The notes: generated from the sequence alone by a model not told the origin. A DNA stretch of 64,000 nucleotides from Asanoa sp. WMMD1127 (GCF_029626225.1 NZ_JARUBP010000001.1:6696001-6760000), one strand, 5' to 3'. Counted from the first letter of the stretch, positions 44,234 to 52,825 are shown. Program-made: numbers and translations.

Positions 44234-45712
44234 ATGGACGCCGACGCTGACGCCGCGCCCGCATCGTCCCGGCACACCCGGATCGCCGTCGTCGGCGCGG
44301 GCTTCGGCGGGATCGCGGCAGGCCTGCGGTTGCGCCGGGCCGGGCACACCGACTTCCTGATCTTCGATCGCGGGGCGGAGGTGGGCGGCACGTGGCGCGA
44401 CAACACGTACCCGGGTTGTGCCTGCGACGTGCCGTCCCACATGTATTCATTGTCGTTCATGCCGAACCCCGGGTGGAGCCGCAGTTTCTCGGGGCAGGCG
44501 GAGATCTGGGCGTACCTGCGGGGCTGCGCGGCCGAGCTGCGCCCCCGGTTGCGGCTGCGGCACGAGGTCCGGGGCGCAGCGTGGGTCGGCGATCGGTGGG
44601 TCATCGACACCTCTTCGGGTCAGTACACGGCGGAGTTCCTGGTCGCCGCCGGCGGGCCGCTGTCGGAGCCGGTGGTGCCCGCCCTTCCTGGTTTGAGCGC
44701 GTTCGCGGGCACGACGTTCCATTCGGCCCGCTGGCGCCACGATCTGGACCTGCGCGGCCGGCAGGTGGCGGTGATCGGCACGGGCGCGTCGGCGGTGCAG
44801 TTCGTGCCCCGGATCGCGCCGTCCGTGGGCGGCCTGGCGTTGTTCCAGCGCACCGCGCCGTGGGTGATGCCCCGCCGCGACCGTGACCTCACCGCGCGCG
44901 AACGCCTGGCCTTCGCCCGCGTGCCGGCGCTGCGGCGCCTCGCCCGGGCGGGCGTCTACTGGGGACGCGAGCTGGCGGCGTTGGGTTTCCTGCATCCGCC
45001 GCTGGTCGGCCTGGCCGAGCGGGCGGCCCGGCGCCACCTCGCGGCGTCGATCACCGACCCGGCGCTGCGGCGGGCGCTGACGCCGTCGTACCGGTTGGGC
45101 TGCAAACGCGTGCTCCTCTCGGACGACTTCTATCCCGCGCTCAACCGGCCGAATGTCACGCTGGTCACCTCGCCGATCACCGGCGTGACCCGCGACGCGC
45201 TCGTCACCGCGGACGGTGTCGCTCATGCCGCTGACACGATCATCTTCGGGACCGGGTTCCAGGTGACCGATCCGCCGTTGGCTTCCGTTATCCGCGGTGT
45301 TGACGGCCGCACGCTGGCTCAGGCGTGGGACGGGAGCATGCGCGCGTACCTCGGGTCGTCGGTCACCGGCTTTCCCAACCTGTTCCTGTTGCTCGGCCCG
45401 AACACCGGCCTGGGCCATACGTCGGTCGTGTTCATGATCGAGTGCCAGCTCGACCACCTGTTGGGCTTGCTGCGGCATGTTGGGCGCTCGGGTGGCGGGG
45501 CGTGGGAGCCGACGCCGGCGGCCCAGGCCCGCTATGTCGACTTCGTCGACCGCCGGATGGCGGGGACGGTGTGGCAGTCGGGCGGGTGCCACAGCTGGTA
45601 CCAGGACCGCACCGGCCGTGTTTCCGCCCTCTGGCCTGGGCACACGTGGTCGTACTGGCTCCGGACTCGGCGCTTCGACGTTGACGCCTATCGCCGGGTC
45701 GCGGTTTCGTGA
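44234..45712 (+). CDS. Baeyer-Villiger-type flavin monooxygenase
   Basis: A 492-residue FAD/NADPH monooxygenase. FAD Rossmann motif VVGAGFGGIAAG (about 20-31), GGTWRDNTYPGCACDVPSH region, the Baeyer-Villiger fingerprint FAGTTFHSARW, and the second nucleotide site VIGTGASAVQFVP. The last fingerprint residue after the Trp is Arg where Pro or Asp is usual. It probably inserts oxygen into a ketone, or hydroxylates. It matches the type of mycobacterial MymA-like and cyclic ketone enzymes. GGAGG lies 10 nt before the ATG. It is divergent from the TetR gene; SDR and hydrolase genes follow. An extremely long open frame that reads in from the left is antisense to other genes. Confidence 0.88.
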   Translation: MDADADAAPASSRHTRIAVVGAGFGGIAAGLRLRRAGHTDFLIFDRGAEVGGTWRDNTYPGCACDVPSHMYSLSFMPNPGWSRSFSGQAEIWAYLRGCAAELRPRLRLRHEVRGAAWVGDRWVIDTSSGQYTAEFLVAAGGPLSEPVVPALPGLSAFAGTTFHSARWRHDLDLRGRQVAVIGTGASAVQFVPRIAPSVGGLALFQRTAPWVMPRRDRDLTARERLAFARVPALRRLARAGVYWGRELAALGFLHPPLVGLAERAARRHLAASITDPALRRALTPSYRLGCKRVLLSDDFYPALNRPNVTLVTSPITGVTRDALVTADGVAHAADTIIFGTGFQVTDPPLASVIRGVDGRTLAQAWDGSMRAYLGSSVTGFPNLFLLLGPNTGLGHTSVVFMIECQLDHLLGLLRHVGRSGGGAWEPTPAAQARYVDFVDRRMAGTVWQSGGCHSWYQDRTGRVSALWPGHTWSYWLRTRRFDVDAYRRVAVS

Positions 45713-45817
45713 GCGCTGATCGCGGCGGGCGCGTCGCGGCTTCGGCTGGCGAGGCCGTCTGTCGCGGCGGCGGAGGCCGGGCATGCGTCGTAGGCTCCCC
45801 CTCACCGAGGTGATCGC

Positions 45818-46681
45818 ATGAAAGACAGCGTCCTGTTCATCACCGGCGCCGCCCGCGGCATCGGCGCGCACACCGCGCGGCTGGCCGTGGCGCGCGGCGC
45901 CCGCGTGGCCCTGGTCGGCCTCGAGCCAGACCTGCTCGCCGACCTGGCCGCGTCGTTGGGCGACGCCGCGCGCTGGTTCGAAGCCGACGTGACCGACCAG
46001 GCGGCGCTCGACGCCGCGGTCCGCGGCACGGTCGAGGCGTTCGGCGGCATCGACACCGTCGTCGCGAACGCCGGCATCGCCAACCGCGGCACGATCGCGG
46101 TCGGCGACCTCGAGGCGCTCGTCCGCACCATCGACGTCAACCTGATCGGCACCGTCCGCACGGTCGGCGCCACGGTCGCGGCGGTGTCCGCCCGCCGCGG
46201 GTACTACCTCCTCGTCTCCTCCGCCGCCGCCTTCGCGGCGTTGCCTGGCATGTCCGGTTACTGCGCGGCCAAGGCCGGCGTCGAGCACTTCGGCAACGCC
46301 ATCCGCCTCGAGCTCGCCCACCGCGGCGTCGCGGTCGGCACCGCCCACATGACCTGGGTCGACACCGACATGGTCCGGGACGTCAAGGACGACCTGCCCT
46401 CCTTCCGCGCCGCCCTCGACCGCATGCCGGGCCCGTTCGGCCGCAGCGTGCCGGTCGAACGCTGCGCGGCCGCGTTCGTCGATGCGATCGCCCGCCGCCG
46501 GCGCCGCGTCTACGTGCCGCGCTCGATCGTCCTGGCCGCCGCCGCCCGTACGGTCGCCAACGGCCCCCTCGGTGGCTGGGTCAGCCGCCGCGCGGCCGCC
46601 ACGTCGGTGCCGGAGCTGGAGGAGCAGCTGCACGCCCTCGGCCGCGGCTACGGCCGCAACACGGCGCCCCAGACGAGATGA
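45818..46681 (+). CDS. Short-chain dehydrogenase/reductase
   Basis: A 287-residue SDR. NAD(P) motif LFITGAARGIGAHTA, the NAG motif (VVANAGIANRG), catalytic Ser in LLVSSAAAF and YCAAKAG with the Tyr-x-x-x-Lys pair. The C-terminal extension VYVPRSIVLAAAARTVANGPLGG is typical of SDRs acting on lipids or ketones. Preceded by GGTGATCGC about 105 bp after the monooxygenase stop, and its stop overlaps the hydrolase start (ATGA). Together with its neighbours it likely forms a catabolic unit: alcohol to ketone (SDR), ketone to ester (monooxygenase) and ester cleavage (hydrolase). Confidence 0.88.
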   Translation: MKDSVLFITGAARGIGAHTARLAVARGARVALVGLEPDLLADLAASLGDAARWFEADVTDQAALDAAVRGTVEAFGGIDTVVANAGIANRGTIAVGDLEALVRTIDVNLIGTVRTVGATVAAVSARRGYYLLVSSAAAFAALPGMSGYCAAKAGVEHFGNAIRLELAHRGVAVGTAHMTWVDTDMVRDVKDDLPSFRAALDRMPGPFGRSVPVERCAAAFVDAIARRRRRVYVPRSIVLAAAARTVANGPLGGWVSRRAAATSVPELEEQLHALGRGYGRNTAPQTR

Positions 46682-47484
46682 CCGCGGTCGACCTCGTCCA
46701 CGAACGCCGCGGCTCGGGGCCGCCCCTGGTGCTCCTGCACGGCATCGGGCACCACTGGCGCGCCTGGGAGCCCGTGCTCGACCTCCTGGCCGCACACCAC
46801 GACGTGATCGCCGTGGACCTCCCCGGCTTCGGCCGCTCCCCCGTGCCCGCGGCCGGCGTCACCGGCATGCCAGGTCTGGTGAATGCCTTGGCATCGTTCA
46901 TCACCTCCCTCGGTCTGGCCCGCGAAACCCTGCCGCACGTGGCCGGCAACAGCCTGGGCGGCGCGATCGCGCTCGAGCTCGCCGCCGCCGGCCACGTCGC
47001 CTCCGCCACCGCGCTGTCCCCGGCCGGCTTCGCCAGCGCCGGCCAGCTCCGCTACGCGGTGGCCGTGCTCACCGCCCACCGTCTGGTCTCCCGCCTACCC
47101 ACCCCTCTCGTACGCGCCGTGCTCCGCTCCCCTCGCCTACGCGCCGCCGCGTTCGGCATGCTCCTGTCGCGCCCGGGCCAGATCACGGTCGAGCGCGCCG
47201 TCGCCGACTCGCTGGCCCTGCGGCACGGGCCGGCGTTCCGGTCGGTCGCCCGCGCCAGCCGCGGCTACGCCTTCACCGGCGCGCCGACGGTGCCGGTCAC
47301 CATCGCGTGGGGCACGCGGGACCTGATCCTGCGGCCCCGCCAGGCCGCCGTCGCCCGGCGCGGACTGCCCAACGCCACCCACGTCGACCTGCCCGGTTGC
47401 GGCCACGTCCCGATGAGCGACGACCCAGACCTCGTGGCCGACCTGATCCTCACCACCACCGGCGCCAAACAACCCCCTTCCTGA
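46678..47484 (+). CDS. Alpha/beta hydrolase (esterase-like)
   Basis: A 268-residue alpha/beta hydrolase. Oxyanion region LLHGIGHHWRAWEPV, nucleophile elbow GNSLGGAIALEL (Ser), Asp in AWGTRDLILRP and catalytic His in LPGCGHVPMSDDP. Probably hydrolyses an ester or lactone, consistent with a Baeyer-Villiger product made by the first gene of the operon. ATG overlaps the SDR stop. The gene is followed by a long repeat array. Confidence 0.88.
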   Translation: MTAVDLVHERRGSGPPLVLLHGIGHHWRAWEPVLDLLAAHHDVIAVDLPGFGRSPVPAAGVTGMPGLVNALASFITSLGLARETLPHVAGNSLGGAIALELAAAGHVASATALSPAGFASAGQLRYAVAVLTAHRLVSRLPTPLVRAVLRSPRLRAAAFGMLLSRPGQITVERAVADSLALRHGPAFRSVARASRGYAFTGAPTVPVTIAWGTRDLILRPRQAAVARRGLPNATHVDLPGCGHVPMSDDPDLVADLILTTTGAKQPPS

Positions 47485-47566
47485 AACCTCACGTCCGCCG
47501 GACCCGCGACCCCGGTCGTGGGCCCGCACCGGCGACGCTGCCGCCCCGACGCAGGTCGGGCCGACC

Positions 47567-47876
47567 CGACGCGGCCGAGCGACCCCGACGCGGCCGAGCG
47601 ACCCCGACGCGGCCGAGCGACCCGACGCGGCCGAGCGACCCGACGCGGCCGAGCGACCCGACGCGGCCAGGCGACCGGGCGCGGCCGAGCGACCGGGCGC
47701 GGCCAGGCGACCGGGCGCGGCCGAGCGACCGGGCGCGGCCAGCTCGGGCGGGCGCGGCCAGCTCGGGCGGGCGCGGCCAGCTCGGGCGGGCGCGGCCAGC
47801 TCGGGCGGGCGCGGCCAGCTCGGGCGGGCGCGGCCAGCTCGGGCGGGCGCGGCCAGCTCGGGCCGGCGTGGCCGAC
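47567..47876. repeat. 18/19-bp tandem repeat array, about 16 copies
   Basis: The gap 47485-47938 holds no gene; most of it is this array. The left part repeats GCGGCCGAGCGACCCCGAC or 18-bp versions of it, the middle switches to CCGGGC spacers, and the right part repeats GCGCGGCCAGCTCGGGCGG with an exact 19-bp period (GCTCGGG at 47742, 47761, 47780, 47799). Lengths of 18 and 19 bp are mixed, so frame is not kept. The array ends about 60 bp before the ltrA-like gene; promoter elements, if any, are in that last part. Confidence 0.95.
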
Positions 47877-47938
47877 ACACGGCGTGACCCGCCGCGTGCG
47901 CGTACCCTCGCCGCTTCCGCCTGTGAAAAGGTGCCTGC

Positions 47939-49129
47939 GTGACGACTGCCTCAGGCCGCCGCTGGTACCGGCCCATGCGAGCCAGGTCTTCGACCGAGGC
48001 GCATCGTGCCTCGACGCCGTTGGAGCTGTTCTTCGACCTGTGTTTCGTGGTGGCGGTCGCGCAGGCGGCGGTGTTGATCGAGCACGCGGTCGAGGAGCAC
48101 CACTTCGGCCATGGGATCCGCTCCTACGCCATGGTGTTCTTCGCCATCTGGTGGGCCTGGATGAACTTCACCTGGTTCTCCTCGGCCTATGACTCCGACG
48201 ACGACGTCTTCCGCCTCACGGTGCTGGTGGCGATCGTCGGCGCGCTGATCATCGCGGCCGGCATCCCGCGGGCCTTCGACAACGACGACTTCCTGATCGT
48301 CGCGATCGGATATTCGGTGATGCGGTTCGCCAACGTCGGCCAATGGATCCGGGCTGCGGTCTCGGATCCGCAGCACCGCCGCACCGCCACGCGCTATGCC
48401 ATCGGGATCGTCGTCGTCCAGGTCGGCTGGTGGCTGCTCCTGTTGGTGCACGGGAGCGGCTTCTACTGGCTGTTCCTCGGCCTGGTCGTGGCGGAGCTGC
48501 TGATCCCCGTGTGGGCCGAGCGAACGGGCATGACCGAATGGCACCCGGGTCACATCGCCGAACGCTACGGCCTGTTCACCCTGATCGTGCTCGGCGAGGC
48601 GGTGCTGGCCGCGTCGCTCGCCTTCGAGAGCGGACTCGGATCGGGCGCCGACGCCGAGCTGATCTGGCTCGCGGCGGCCGGGATCATCATCGTCTTCGCG
48701 ATGTGGTGGCTTTACTTCGACCGCGAGAGCATGCCGAAGCCACGGTGGAGCTTTCTGTGGGGGTACGGCCACTACCTGATCTTCAGCTCGGCCGCGGCGG
48801 TCGGCGCCGGCGTCGCTGTCAACGTCGTTCACCGGACCGGCGAGGCGCACATCTCCGACCTGGCGGCGGGCTACGCGATCGCGATCCCGGTCGCGGTCTA
48901 CACCGTGTGCGTGTGGGGCCTGCACTTCCTGCCGCATGAGCGTGGCCTCCTTCTCCTGACGCCGCCGGTGGGGGTGGTGCTGATCCTGTTGGCGCCGCTC
49001 GTGCCCGCCACACCGCAGGTGATCGCGGTGCTGCTGGCACTCGTGGTGGCGGTAACCGTAGTCCTCACAAGACGCGCCCTCGCGTTATCCACAGATGAGA
49101 GTTATCCACAGGCCGAAAGCTCCGATTGA
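47939..49129 (+). CDS. LtrA-family (low temperature requirement A) membrane protein
   Basis: A 396-residue membrane protein of the LtrA family. Characteristic segments: ASTPLELFFDLCFVVAVAQ near the N-terminus, WWAWMNFTWFSSAYDSDD, WHPGHIAERYGLFTLIVLGEAVLAAS, and about ten further hydrophobic helices (for example LLLLVHGSGFYWLFLGLVVAELL). The biochemical role is unknown; LtrA was named from a Listeria cold-growth phenotype. GTG start 47939 with AAGG 7 nt upstream. The 3' end contains one TTA leucine codon, rare in such GC-rich genes, within a DnaA-box sequence. Confidence 0.85.
   Translation: MTTASGRRWYRPMRARSSTEAHRASTPLELFFDLCFVVAVAQAAVLIEHAVEEHHFGHGIRSYAMVFFAIWWAWMNFTWFSSAYDSDDDVFRLTVLVAIVGALIIAAGIPRAFDNDDFLIVAIGYSVMRFANVGQWIRAAVSDPQHRRTATRYAIGIVVVQVGWWLLLLVHGSGFYWLFLGLVVAELLIPVWAERTGMTEWHPGHIAERYGLFTLIVLGEAVLAASLAFESGLGSGADAELIWLAAAGIIIVFAMWWLYFDRESMPKPRWSFLWGYGHYLIFSSAAAVGAGVAVNVVHRTGEAHISDLAAGYAIAIPVAVYTVCVWGLHFLPHERGLLLLTPPVGVVLILLAPLVPATPQVIAVLLALVVAVTVVLTRRALALSTDESYPQAESSD
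49085..49110. promoter_or_regulatory. Pair of perfect DnaA boxes
   Basis: TTATCCACA at 49085-49093 and again at 49102-49110, both matching the classic DnaA box, 17 bp apart, in the last codons of the LtrA-like gene. They lie 30-60 bp before the pentapeptide protein gene. Two perfect boxes so close are unlikely by chance in DNA this GC-rich. No origin gene set is near. Confidence 0.55.
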
Positions 49130-49141
49130 CCGATCGATGGG

Positions 49142-50488
49142 ATGCTGTCCGCCGTGGCAGATCCCAAGCGCACCGACGACCTTCGTGTGATGCCGTGGTG
49201 GTACGTGCTCGTCGGCGTGCTCCTCGCCATCGCCCTCGGCTGGCTGGTCATCGACTGGCTGCTCGGCGAGGCCAACCGCGCGAGCGGCGTCGACGCCCGC
49301 GCCACGCTGCGCGTCGACGCCATCCGCACCGGCCTCACCGTCGTCGCCGGCACCGGCGGCGGCCTGGCCCTGCTGCTCGCCGCGCGCCGCCAGTGGCTGA
49401 GCGAGCGGGCGCAACGCCACCAGGAGTTCACCGGCGCCCGCGACCACACCCACCGCGAGCGCGTCCAGGCCCACACCGAGAAAGCGCAGGAGGAGCAGAC
49501 CCGCCTCACGGAGTACGACGCGACGGAGCGCCGGGTCACCGACCTGTTCACCAAGGCGGTCGAGCTGTTGGGCAGCGACAAGCCGGCGGTCCGGCTCGGC
49601 GGCCTCTACGCGCTGGAGCGCCTCGCCCAGGACAACACCGGCCAACGGCAGACGGTGGTCGCGGTGGTCTGCGCCTACCTACGCATGGGCCATGACGGCG
49701 ACCACGAGGACGAGGTACGCCGCAGCGCTCAGCGTCTGCTCACCCGCCACCTGCACGCCGACGTCCCGGACAGCCACTGGCCGGAGGTACGGCTCGACCT
49801 GGCGGAGACGCGGCTGGTCGACTTCGACGCGAGCGGCTGCACCCTCGTCGAAGCCGACTTCACCGGTGCCCGCCTCACCGGCACCACCCGCTTCGTCGAC
49901 GCCAAGGCCCAGGGCCGGTTGACGTTCGCCCGCGCCACGTTCGACACGGTCACGTTCCAGGGCCTGCACGCGTCGGGCGACCTGATCCTCGACGACGTGA
50001 CCGTCGAGGGCGAGGCGACCTTCGACCGCGCCGAGTTCGGTGGTGAGGTCTCCGCCCGGCGGGCTCGTTTCGGGTCCGCGTCGTTCGTGGAGGCGGTGTT
50101 CGACAAGACGGTGAACCTCGACCACGCCGGGTTCGAAGAGGCGACGTCGTTCCGGTCCGCGACGTTCCACAGTGGCCTCTCGATCGAGCGGGGCACGTTC
50201 GAGGCTGACGCCAGCTTCCGGTCCACGACCTTCGAGGACATGGCGTTCTTCCGCTGGACCGCCTTCCACGGCGACGCCTACTTCGACAACGCCGACTTCC
50301 AGGGCGCTGTCAACCTCGCCCGGTCCGAGTTCCACGGACGCGCCCGCTTCGACAACACGGCGATGCGGCGCCGTCCCAACATCGACCACGTCCGGGCCGC
50401 CGCCGACCAGAACCACATCTGGCCGACGGGCACGGAAACCGAGAAGGAGAGCGACAACTGGATAGTGCTGATCGATCGACGCGCCTAG
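49142..50488 (+). CDS. Membrane-anchored pentapeptide-repeat protein
   Basis: A 448-residue protein. Two N-terminal helices (residues about 18-42, VLVGVLLAIALGWLVIDWLL, and about 62-82) are followed by a coiled, charged linker (HTHRERVQAHTEKAQEEQTR) and a conserved LLGSDKPAVRLGGLYALERLA block common in actinobacterial pentapeptide proteins. From about 215 on, right-handed beta-helix repeats of the A(D/N)LxF type occur (VEADFTGARLTG, FDRAEFGGEVSARRARFGSA). Function is unknown; it may interact with membranes or partners. Start ATG 49142 or GTG 49154, undecided. A palindrome GCGCCTAGGCGC covers its stop codon at 50481-50492. Confidence 0.82.
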   Translation: MLSAVADPKRTDDLRVMPWWYVLVGVLLAIALGWLVIDWLLGEANRASGVDARATLRVDAIRTGLTVVAGTGGGLALLLAARRQWLSERAQRHQEFTGARDHTHRERVQAHTEKAQEEQTRLTEYDATERRVTDLFTKAVELLGSDKPAVRLGGLYALERLAQDNTGQRQTVVAVVCAYLRMGHDGDHEDEVRRSAQRLLTRHLHADVPDSHWPEVRLDLAETRLVDFDASGCTLVEADFTGARLTGTTRFVDAKAQGRLTFARATFDTVTFQGLHASGDLILDDVTVEGEATFDRAEFGGEVSARRARFGSASFVEAVFDKTVNLDHAGFEEATSFRSATFHSGLSIERGTFEADASFRSTTFEDMAFFRWTAFHGDAYFDNADFQGAVNLARSEFHGRARFDNTAMRRRPNIDHVRAAADQNHIWPTGTETEKESDNWIVLIDRRA

Positions 50489-50519
50489 GCGCAACCGCGG
50501 AATGCCCGCATCAGATGAT

Positions 50520-50547
50520 GCGCCGCGCGGCGGACACACCGCGGCGC
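50520..50547. terminator. Possible bidirectional hairpin
   Basis: GCGCCGCG at 50520-50527 and its complement CGCGGCGC at 50540-50547, 12-nt loop, 30 bp after the pentapeptide gene in a 232-bp convergent gap. Very GC-rich DNA makes such stems common, so this is a weak call. The rest of the gap has nothing recognisable. Confidence 0.3.
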
Positions 50548-50720
50548 GCGCGACCGGCCGGTGAGCAGCGCCCGGCCACTACGGGCGAGCCGGCCCCAGC
50601 GCGGGTTGCCGACCAGCACCGGGTCGGCGACCGCACGCTGAGACCACAGACGCGGATCGCGCGGTCCGCGCACGCCGAACCGCACGCCGTGCGCCCCCGC
50701 CGCACGCCGCGACAGCGGCG

Positions 50721-51311
50721 TCAGGTTCGGAGGCGGGAACGCGGCCCGAACCGTCGTGCGAGGGCGAAGCCTCCACCGGCGACAGCGGTCACGATGCCCA
50801 GCGCCGACAGCAGCGCGAGCGCCGTGCGACCGCCTCCGGACTCCGCAGGCTGTGCCGCGGCGGCAACACCGACCACCAGCGTCGCGTCACCGGCCCGCCC
50901 GTCGTCACACTCGGCCACCACGTCGTAGCTGCCGGGCGCAGCGTCGGCCGGGATCTGATAGGCGACACGGAAGGCACCCGGTCCCCCAGCCGGATGCGGC
51001 GCCAGCGGGAGCTCGGGCGGCCCACCGAACGGCGTGACGTTGACACTGGCCGACGTCGCGCGGGCCCCGCACCAGACGTCGATCGTCGTCTTCCGACCGG
51101 GCACCGACTTCGGCGCGAACACGGTGGCGTCGGCCGGCGCCTCGCGAGCGGCAGCCCGGTCCGCCGCCGCGGCCGGCACGGCCCGCCCGACCAGGCCGGA
51201 AGCCGCCAGCGCCGCGCTGGCCAGCATGACGAGAGACGCCAGCGGCACACCGACACGCACGCGGTCGAGCCTCCCACCCGAGCCACCCCGGCCGCCCAGA
51301 CTTCGCCGCAT
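50721..51311 (-). CDS. Secreted protein with C-terminal membrane anchor
   Basis: A 196-residue protein. A signal peptide (VPLASLVMLASAALAASG) follows a basic, Gly-rich N-terminus. The middle is an Ig-like beta-sandwich (VFAPKSVPGRKTTIDVWCGA and VAYQIPADAAPGSYDVVAECDDG) with two Cys that could bridge. A C-terminal helix (ALALLSALGIVTAVAGGGFAL) and basic tail RRFGPRSRLRT anchor it; no LPXTG-type sortase motif is visible. ATG 51311 with GGTGGA 7 nt upstream is preferred over the ATG four codons earlier. Function unknown, surface-exposed. Confidence 0.72.
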   Translation of the reverse strand: MRRSLGGRGGSGGRLDRVRVGVPLASLVMLASAALAASGLVGRAVPAAAADRAAAREAPADATVFAPKSVPGRKTTIDVWCGARATSASVNVTPFGGPPELPLAPHPAGGPGAFRVAYQIPADAAPGSYDVVAECDDGRAGDATLVVGVAAAAQPAESGGGRTALALLSALGIVTAVAGGGFALARRFGPRSRLRT

Positions 51312-51839
51312 GACGCCATCCACCCCCAGCGCGTACCCGCTAGCCCCAGGAGATCAGAAATTCCGCATCAGCCGCCCTTTTCGGGCATTCCGGCGCCTCG
51401 CCGAGACGCTCCAGTTAGGATCATCAGCCCGTGACCACGCCAGCACCGAGAGCGGACGCCGACGATCGGCAAATGCGGCACAAGCTATATACCCGGCTCA
51501 TCGTCCAGACGGGACGATATGGCCGCACCAGCGCCATGAACGCCAGGCCACCAACAGGCGACCGATAGACGCCAGGCCCACCCCCGCCTCGTACACCCGG
51601 CGACCGCTACTCCCCCATTCGACCGACCCAGCGGCATGGGCCCCGATTGAGGGTGGACGCTTCCGAACTGCCAGGCTTGTCCGCGTGTGCATGGATTAAA
51701 CGGACAAGCCGGTATGGCACCTTGCCGGCCCGAGCCCTCCCACGGTCGTCCCGCCTGCCCACCTGACCGACGACCAGATGTGGCGCAGACCACAAAAGTG
51801 GCAGGTCAAAGTGGTGCGAGCCCTGTCTAACCTCTTCGG
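51312..51839. promoter_or_regulatory. 528-bp divergent gap with inverted repeats
   Basis: Between the leftward secreted protein and the rightward wall-lysis-type gene. No gene is seen. Two clean inverted repeats stand out: ATCGTCC-5-GGACGAT at 51500-51518, and a 10-bp perfect one, GGCTTGTCCG at 51674-51683 with CGGACAAGCC at 51701-51710. The second may be an operator or a leader hairpin. I looked for a cyclic-di-AMP riboswitch, often found before actinobacterial wall-lytic genes, and could not recognise its conserved core. Confidence 0.45.
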
Positions 51840-52811
51840 GTGCCGCGCAAGGAAATAGGAAAACATCGACATGACGGAAATCGCCCCACTACCCGTTCGG
51901 TTGAGGTCACCCCAGGCGGACAGCCGATCGGACGTCACAGGAGAGAGCTCGAGTCGAGTGAGCTGAGCAAGCTCCGTACCCGGCTCCAACCGATATTCGC
52001 GACCCCCACCGCGCGTATCGGTCTCGTCGCAGGACTCGCGTGCTGCCTCGGCCTCGCGGCCGCGGTGGAGACCCGCGACGCGAACGAGCCGGCCCGGGCC
52101 GTCACCTCGGTGGCGGCGGCGGAGCAGGCGGCGGCGCGAGCCGCGGCCGAACGGTCACTGGCCGAGACGCAGCAACGCGCGTCCCGGTCCAACGCCCGCG
52201 AAGCCCTCACCCCCGCACAGTCCCCCACGTCCACCCCCACCCCGACGCCGACGGCCACTACCCCCAAGGCCCCGGCGCCCACCAAGACCAAGACCCCCAC
52301 CCGCAAGCCAACCCCCCGCACCACCACGACGAAGAAGGCCAGCACCGCGACGGCCACCAAGGCGAAGGCCGCCGTCGTCGCGCCGGTCGCCGGCCTGACG
52401 CAAGCCCAGATGAACAACGCGGCGACGATCGTCAAGACCGGCGTCAGCATGGGCATCCCGGAGCGCGGCCTGATCGTCGCGATCGCCACCGCGATGCAGG
52501 AGAGCACGCTGCGCAACCTGGCCAACACCGGGCTGCCGGAGTCGCTCAACTACGCCAACGAGGGCACGGGCTACGACCACGACTCGGTCGGGCTCTTCCA
52601 GCAGCGCACCAGCACCGGCTGGGGCACGGTCCAGGAGCTCATGACGCCCTCGATCGCGGCGTCGAAGTTCTTCGCCGCACTGCAGCAGGTGTACGGCTGG
52701 CAGAACATGTCCATCGCCGGCGCCGCCCAGGCGGTGCAGGTGTCCGCGTTCCCGGACGCGTACGCCCAGCACGAGTCGGCCGCCACCACGGTGGTCGAGG
52801 CGTTGATCTGA
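51840..52811 (+). CDS. Lysozyme-like wall protein with Pro/Thr/Lys linker
   Basis: A 323-residue exported or membrane-tethered protein. A cytoplasmic basic N-terminus (GRHRRELESSELSKLRTRLQ) leads to one helix (ARIGLVAGLACCLGLAAAV), a coiled Ala/Glu-rich part and a long Thr/Pro/Lys linker (around residues 126-175) that may cross the wall. The C-terminal domain, about 185-323, resembles a lysozyme/transglycosylase-type fold: GIPERGLIVAIATAMQESTL with a likely catalytic Glu, then YDHDSVGLFQQR and a late WQNMSIAGAAQAVQVSAFPD. GTG 51840 is the only start in frame near the helix. Probably cuts or binds peptidoglycan. Confidence 0.75.
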   Translation: MPRKEIGKHRHDGNRPTTRSVEVTPGGQPIGRHRRELESSELSKLRTRLQPIFATPTARIGLVAGLACCLGLAAAVETRDANEPARAVTSVAAAEQAAARAAAERSLAETQQRASRSNAREALTPAQSPTSTPTPTPTATTPKAPAPTKTKTPTRKPTPRTTTTKKASTATATKAKAAVVAPVAGLTQAQMNNAATIVKTGVSMGIPERGLIVAIATAMQESTLRNLANTGLPESLNYANEGTGYDHDSVGLFQQRTSTGWGTVQELMTPSIAASKFFAALQQVYGWQNMSIAGAAQAVQVSAFPDAYAQHESAATTVVEALI

Positions 52812-52825
52812 CCCGAGCACGCATG

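Noticed and set aside
40526-45712. A continuous plus-strand open frame of more than 1,700 codons
   Set aside because: Only its last 493 codons are a real gene (the monooxygenase). The rest runs antisense to clear AraC, histidine kinase, response regulator and TetR genes and has the composition typical of shadow frames in GC-rich DNA.
47137-47976. Arg/Pro-rich minus- and plus-strand frames over the 18/19-bp array
   Set aside because: Repeat translation with mixed unit lengths; no start signal, and antisense to the hydrolase end.
49085-49110. Replication origin
   Set aside because: Only two DnaA boxes, inside coding DNA, without dnaA, dnaN, gyrB, rpmH or an AT-rich unwinding stretch anywhere in the window.
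51312-51839. Cyclic-di-AMP riboswitch before a wall-lytic gene
   Set aside because: The expected conserved core could not be recognised by eye; only simple inverted repeats are present. A covariance-model search would decide it.
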